A DNA stretch of 64,000 bases from assembly GCF_001586785.1 (NCBI RefSeq), contig NZ_LUFH02000005.1, positions 1-64,000 on the forward strand, read 5' to 3'. Under the pieces are notes generated by a model, which saw only the letters and a program-made list of their open reading frames with translations, did not search any database and was not told the DNA's origin. Position numbers and translations under genes: made by a program. This document shows positions 60,724-64,000 of the stretch, in pieces. This stretch comes from Sphaerospermopsis aphanizomenoides BCCUSP55 (lineage in GTDB: Bacteria; Cyanobacteriota; Cyanobacteriia; Cyanobacteriales; Nostocaceae). Numbering within the stretch: the stretch's first letter is position 1; each line of letters begins with the position of its first letter.

Positions 60724-62139
60724 TTAGCAATCGTAATATAAGAAGAATTCGTAGGGATGAGGACGTAACTGCATCTGCTTAACTTCGTTAGCTAGTTTGT
60801 AGTCAATCCAGTTTTGAATGAAATCTTCTGAGAATACGCCTGTTTCGGTTAAGAAAGCGTGGTCATTTTCCAGTGCTTCCAAAGCCAGTTCCAAAGAACC
60901 AGGAGTAGAAGGAATCTTAGCTAGTTCTTCTGGAGAAAGTTCATAGATATTCTTATCTAAGGGTTCACCAGGATGGATTTTGTTCTTGATACCATCAATA
61001 CCAGCGCAAAGCATGGCAGCGAAGGCTAAGTAGGGGTTAGAAGTTGCATCAGGACAACGGAATTCTAACCGCTTGGCTTTGGGGTTATCACCACTTAAAG
61101 GAATACGTACAGAAGCAGAACGGTTTCCTTGGGAGTAAGCCAAGTTCACGGGTGCTTCATAACCAGGTACGAGGCGTTTGTAAGAGTTTGTAGTGGGGTT
61201 GGTGATAGCCAACAAAGCAGGTGCGTGTTTGAGGATACCACCGATGTAGTATAAGCCCATATCGCTCATGCCAGCATACTTGTCACCTGCAAAGAGGGGT
61301 TGACCACCTTTCCAGATGGACTGGTGACAGTGCATACCAGAACCATTATCACCAAAAATGGGTTTGGGCATGAAGGTGACAGTTTTGCCGTACTTTCTGG
61401 CCACGTTCTTGATGACGTATTTGTAGGTCATCAACCAGTCAGCAGCTTCAATTAATTTGCCAAAGCGGAAACCGAGTTCGCACTGACCACCAGTAGCAAC
61501 TTCGTGGTGTTGTTTTTCAATGGGTACGCCACAATTCTTCATTGTTAACAACATTTCAGTCCGAATATCTTGGAAGGTATCCGTTGGAGGAACTGGGAAA
61601 TAACCTTCTTTGAAGCGTGTTTTATAACCCAGGTTGGGGCTTTCCTTTCTACCTGTGTTCCAACGACCTTCTACGGAGTCTACATGATAGTAGCCTTCGT
61701 TGGCGGTTTGGTCATAGCGAACATCATCAAACAAGAAGAATTCAGCTTCTGGACCAAAGAAAGCTGTGTCACCGAGTCCTGTGGAAGCCAGATAATCTAT
61801 TGCTTTTTGGGCAATAACGCGGGGGCAACGGTTGTACCATTCGCCTGTGCGTGGTTCTTTAATGCTACAAATAATACTTAGAGTTGGCTCTGCCATGAAC
61901 GGGTCGATCCAAGCAGTGTTGGGATCTAAGACCATTGTCATGTCAGATTCTTCGATGCCTTTCCAACCCCGAATACTGGAACCGTCGAAGGGTACACCAC
62001 TGGAGAAGGAACTTTCATCAATTTGGTCATGGTACACAGTCAAGTGCTGCCATGTACCTGGTGTATCTATGAACTTCAGATCGATCATCTGAATGTTTTG
62101 GTCCCGAATCATCTTCAAGACTTCTTGTGGGGTTGTCAT
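60724..62139 (-). CDS. glnA: Type I glutamine synthetase
   Basis: This 471-aa enzyme has [60 protein letters not shown] and the NRSASVRIP substrate loop. It joins ammonium to glutamate with ATP and is the main entry of fixed nitrogen, highly important in heterocysts. The ATG at 62139 ([10 protein letters not shown]) has AAGGAG five to six bases upstream. A longer frame up to 62199 is not the true start. Control is by IF7 (gifA) and by an NtcA-type promoter. Confidence 0.97.
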   Translation of the reverse strand: MTTPQEVLKMIRDQNIQMIDLKFIDTPGTWQHLTVYHDQIDESSFSSGVPFDGSSIRGWKGIEESDMTMVLDPNTAWIDPFMAEPTLSIICSIKEPRTGEWYNRCPRVIAQKAIDYLASTGLGDTAFFGPEAEFFLFDDVRYDQTANEGYYHVDSVEGRWNTGRKESPNLGYKTRFKEGYFPVPPTDTFQDIRTEMLLTMKNCGVPIEKQHHEVATGGQCELGFRFGKLIEAADWLMTYKYVIKNVARKYGKTVTFMPKPIFGDNGSGMHCHQSIWKGGQPLFAGDKYAGMSDMGLYYIGGILKHAPALLAITNPTTNSYKRLVPGYEAPVNLAYSQGNRSASVRIPLSGDNPKAKRLEFRCPDATSNPYLAFAAMLCAGIDGIKNKIHPGEPLDKNIYELSPEELAKIPSTPGSLELALEALENDHAFLTETGVFSEDFIQNWIDYKLANEVKQMQLRPHPYEFFLYYDC

Positions 62140-62268
62140 TGTTACTCCTTGTGTACCCAATTTTCTAAAATAAACCAGACTTTGCCAAAATATCCTCACC
62201 CTGCGGCGCTAACCCAAGTTGTGACACACCACCTGGAATATCGTAAATAGTTGACTTGAGACAAGTTT

Positions 62269-62282
62269 GTGGTTTTTGTTAC
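62269..62282 (-). promoter_or_regulatory. NtcA-type site upstream of glnA
   Basis: On the minus strand GTA-ACAAAAAC-CAC differs by one base from GTA-N8-TAC. It lies 130 bases before the start codon. A TANNNT-type -10 (TACGAT) follows after about 23 bases, the spacing of NtcA-activated promoters. The same place holds a full NtcA site in Anabaena glnA, as I recall. Confidence 0.55.
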
Positions 62283-62453
62283 AGATTGTCTGGATTACAG
62301 GTTATATTAACCTTTCTTTCTTAATCTGCACAAAACAAGAAACTTCATCTTAACGGGGTCAACTTTGGCATAGAATCCTTTAAGTAGTGGTATGGATAGT
62401 TTTGTGCCGAATCTATTTTATGCAGATAGCACAAAATTTGATTGAGTCAGGTA

Positions 62454-62583
62454 GGGTGGGACGCACCCGAACTCAAGCTTGAGGAGGTGTCTGTAAGGAC
62501 ATCCTATGCTCTGTAAGTCCGGGATTGACTCACGGCTTGAGCAGATCAAGAATCTCACTACCAACAGTCGTGAGAACGTCAAT
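62454..62583 (+). mobile_element. Structured RNA-like element with IS200/IS605-type right end
   Basis: Four helices can be drawn: GGGTG/CACCC (62454-62468), a closing stem CTCAAGC/GCTTGAG (62472-62478 with 62535-62541) holding two hairpins (AGGTGTC/GACA-TCCT and AGTC/GACT), and CTCAC/GTGAG (62554-62574). The last lies between AAGAAT and GTCAA as in the right end at 29508. The layout resembles a TnpB or IscB guide-RNA scaffold without its protein. It sits just upstream of apcF and is likely part of that gene's 5' leader. Confidence 0.5.
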
Positions 62584-62644
62584 GGTGCATAACTGCAACC
62601 AAATTAATATCAAATCATAGATAGCAACGATTGGGAGAAAAGGA

Positions 62645-63154
62645 ATGCGCGATGCAGTTACTACTTTAATTAAGAATTATGACGTAACCGGAAGATATTT
62701 TGACCGGAATGCGATCGATAGCCTCAAGTCTTACTTTGAAACTGGTACAGCAAGAGTGCAAGCGGCAGCTGTGATTAATTCTAATGCGGCTGCTATTGTC
62801 AAGCAAGCTGGTTCTAAATTGTTTGAAGAACTACCAGAATTGATTCGTCCTGGTGGTAATGCTTATACAACTCGTCGTTATGCAGCTTGTTTGCGTGATA
62901 TGGACTATTACTTGCGCTATGCTACTTATGCATTGGTGGCTGGTAATATGAATGTGTTGGATGAGCGTGTGTTGCAAGGGTTACGGGAAACTTATAATTC
63001 CTTGGGTGTACCCATTGGTTCAACTGTTCAAGGTGTCCAGATTATGAAGGGCATTGTGAAGGAGCAAGTTGCAGCAGCTGGTATTGCTAATACTGCTTTT
63101 GTTGATGAGCCTTTTGACCATATCACTCGTGAGTTGAGTGAACAGGATGTTTAA
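62645..63154 (+). CDS. apcF: Allophycocyanin beta-18 subunit ApcF
   Basis: This 169-aa phycobiliprotein has the chromophore Cys82 in YAACLRDMDYYLRYATYAL and the Asn72 that is methylated in beta subunits (PGGNAYTTRRYA). The sequence is close to known ApcF, the core-linked terminal subunit that passes energy to the photosystems. GGAGAAAAGG precedes the ATG. It is transcribed divergently from glnA; the long 5' leader contains the structured element at 62454-62583. Confidence 0.95.
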   Translation: MRDAVTTLIKNYDVTGRYFDRNAIDSLKSYFETGTARVQAAAVINSNAAAIVKQAGSKLFEELPELIRPGGNAYTTRRYAACLRDMDYYLRYATYALVAGNMNVLDERVLQGLRETYNSLGVPIGSTVQGVQIMKGIVKEQVAAAGIANTAFVDEPFDHITRELSEQDV

Positions 63155-63587
63155 AAGCAGAAGGCAGGAGGCAGGAAGCAGAAAGGTTTAGTGCTTTTGG
63201 TCATTTTGCCTGGATTAATTTGAGATATCAAAAGATTTATGCGATCGCACTTTGGCTGTTTGGGCAAGGTGCGTTTACTTTTTGATAATTAAACTCTCAC
63301 TACAAGATGGTTTTACTCCTGACTTTTGACCAGTCCCTTTGGGGGTGTGGGGTGTGGGGAAGAAAAAGCCCCGCAGTTGAGGTACAAGCCCCTACTTTTA
63401 AGTATAGAAACAGAAAAAAGATGTATTTTGAGGCGCGTAGTGCGAAAAATACAGCGTCCTTGCTGGAAACCCCTGATTTTAATTATGGGGTTCCCTACAC
63501 CCCACACCCTACCCCCTACACCCTCTTCATTCCTGCTATAAATAACACAACACCAGATTAAAATATACAAAACTATCATCATTAACT
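63155..63587. repeat. Intergenic region with inverted short-repeat ends
   Basis: A GGGGTGTGGGGTGTGGGG run (63341-63359) and a CCTACACCCCACACCC run (63494-63510) form long inverted arms around about 150 bases, including GAGGCGCGTAGTGCG. GCAGGAGGCAG-type repeats lie at 63160-63180. No gene is supported; frames crossing it are repeat-driven. It may be a small mobile element. Confidence 0.5.
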
Positions 63588-64000
63588 ATGCTGTCAGTCA
63601 GAGATGCAGAAGCTACTATTTTAAATTCCATACAACCGCTGAATAACCAGCAGGATATAGAATTTGTCGATTTATTAATGGCAAATAATCGCATTTTAGC
63701 CACTCCTGTTACCAGTTCCCTGGATTTTCCCCATTGGGATAATTCGGCAATGGATGGTTATGCTGTGCGTTATGCAGATGTGCAGCAAGCTAGGGCTGAC
63801 AAACCTGCTATTTTGGAAGTTGTGGAGGAAATTCCCGCCGGATATCAACCCCAAGTGACCATTAAACCAGGACAAGCAGCGCGAATTTTCACTGGTGCAG
63901 TGATGCCAGCAGGTGCTGATACTGTGGTTATGCAGGAAAAAACTCACCGACAAGACAACCGTGTTTTTGTCTTTCTTGCACCTCAACCCCAGGAGTTTGT
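63588..64000 (+). CDS. moeA: Molybdopterin molybdenumtransferase MoeA, 5' part
   Basis: The reading frame starts at an ATG (MLSVRDAEATILNSI) and is open to the window end (about 137 codons). It shows the MoeA N-terminal pattern: FPHWDNSAMDGYAVR, the GQAARIFTGAVMPAGADTVVMQE stretch and the loop after it. MoeA inserts molybdate into adenylated molybdopterin to form the molybdenum cofactor, needed for nitrate reductase. The rest of the gene lies outside the window. Confidence 0.92.
   Translation, partial: MLSVRDAEATILNSIQPLNNQQDIEFVDLLMANNRILATPVTSSLDFPHWDNSAMDGYAVRYADVQQARADKPAILEVVEEIPAGYQPQVTIKPGQAARIFTGAVMPAGADTVVMQEKTHRQDNRVFVFLAPQPQEF

Noticed and set aside
61570-61881. 103-residue plus-strand frame within glnA
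   Set aside because: Antisense shadow of the conserved glutamine synthetase gene.
62140-62199. Longer N-terminus for glnA
   Set aside because: The ATG at 62139 has a strong ribosome site and matches the family start; the extra 20 codons look non-coding.
63307-63582. Three overlapping frames of 71-89 residues before moeA
   Set aside because: They run over inverted GGGTGTGGGG repeats on both strands; none has a ribosome site.

Overview
The window looks like chromosomal DNA of a filamentous, heterocyst-forming cyanobacterium (order Nostocales). The evidence is a phycobilisome core gene (apcF), a glutamine synthetase gene with its cyanobacterial inactivating factor (glnA and gifA), tocopherol genes, many octamer GCGATCGC-type (HIP1) sites, dense short tandem repeats such as (TGTCACC)n, and a small gene whose product carries a signal peptide and the HRGSGR motif of the heterocyst-pattern inhibitor PatX. 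I saw no rRNA, no tRNA and no CRISPR array.

Layout. 1-7 kb: a short S1 ribosomal protein, a dienelactone hydrolase, a PlmA-like GntR regulator, a DUF1636 ferredoxin-like protein and a 902-aa NACHT ATPase with a pentapeptide tail (a candidate immune sensor). 7-15 kb: envelope and membrane proteins, a two-gene glycosylation operon (GDP-mannose 4,6-dehydratase-like and GT4) and an ene-reductase. 15-24 kb: rubrerythrin, a 1029-aa plasmid-type replication protein (CyRepA1/DUF3854-like), a TPR protein and a DUF928/CHASE2-cyclase pair. 24-32 kb: an asparagine-synthase-like protein, a phosphorylase, a cyanophycin-synthetase-like ATP-grasp protein, several gene fragments, an isolated CIRCE operator, YraN and QueA. 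33-46 kb: a Ktr potassium uptake pair, a tocopherol pair (methyltransferase and phytyltransferase), cobA/hemD, coaE, tldD, a photolyase split into two genes, peroxiredoxin and TauE. 46-55 kb: MgtC, a hybrid PhnD-PAS histidine kinase, a DrrAB-type exporter with a truncated MarR gene, cysteine desulfurase and an M41 protease without its AAA domain. 55-64 kb: an oxidoreductase, patX, a methyltransferase, gifA, glnA, apcF and the start of moeA.

The right end is the most coherent block. The patX gene, gifA, glnA with an NtcA-type site and apcF link nitrogen status, heterocyst patterning and the light-harvesting antenna. From memory this order resembles the glnA region of Anabaena PCC 7120.

The least explained material is non-coding. 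There are three copies of a ~65-bp direct repeat just downstream of patX. Two structured RNA-like elements resemble the right end and guide-RNA region of IS200/IS605-type transposons but have no tnpB beside them. One four-copy family of ~105-bp double-hairpin repeats and several two-copy families are also present. Several genes are clearly decayed, so this part of the chromosome is being rearranged, often at short tandem repeats.
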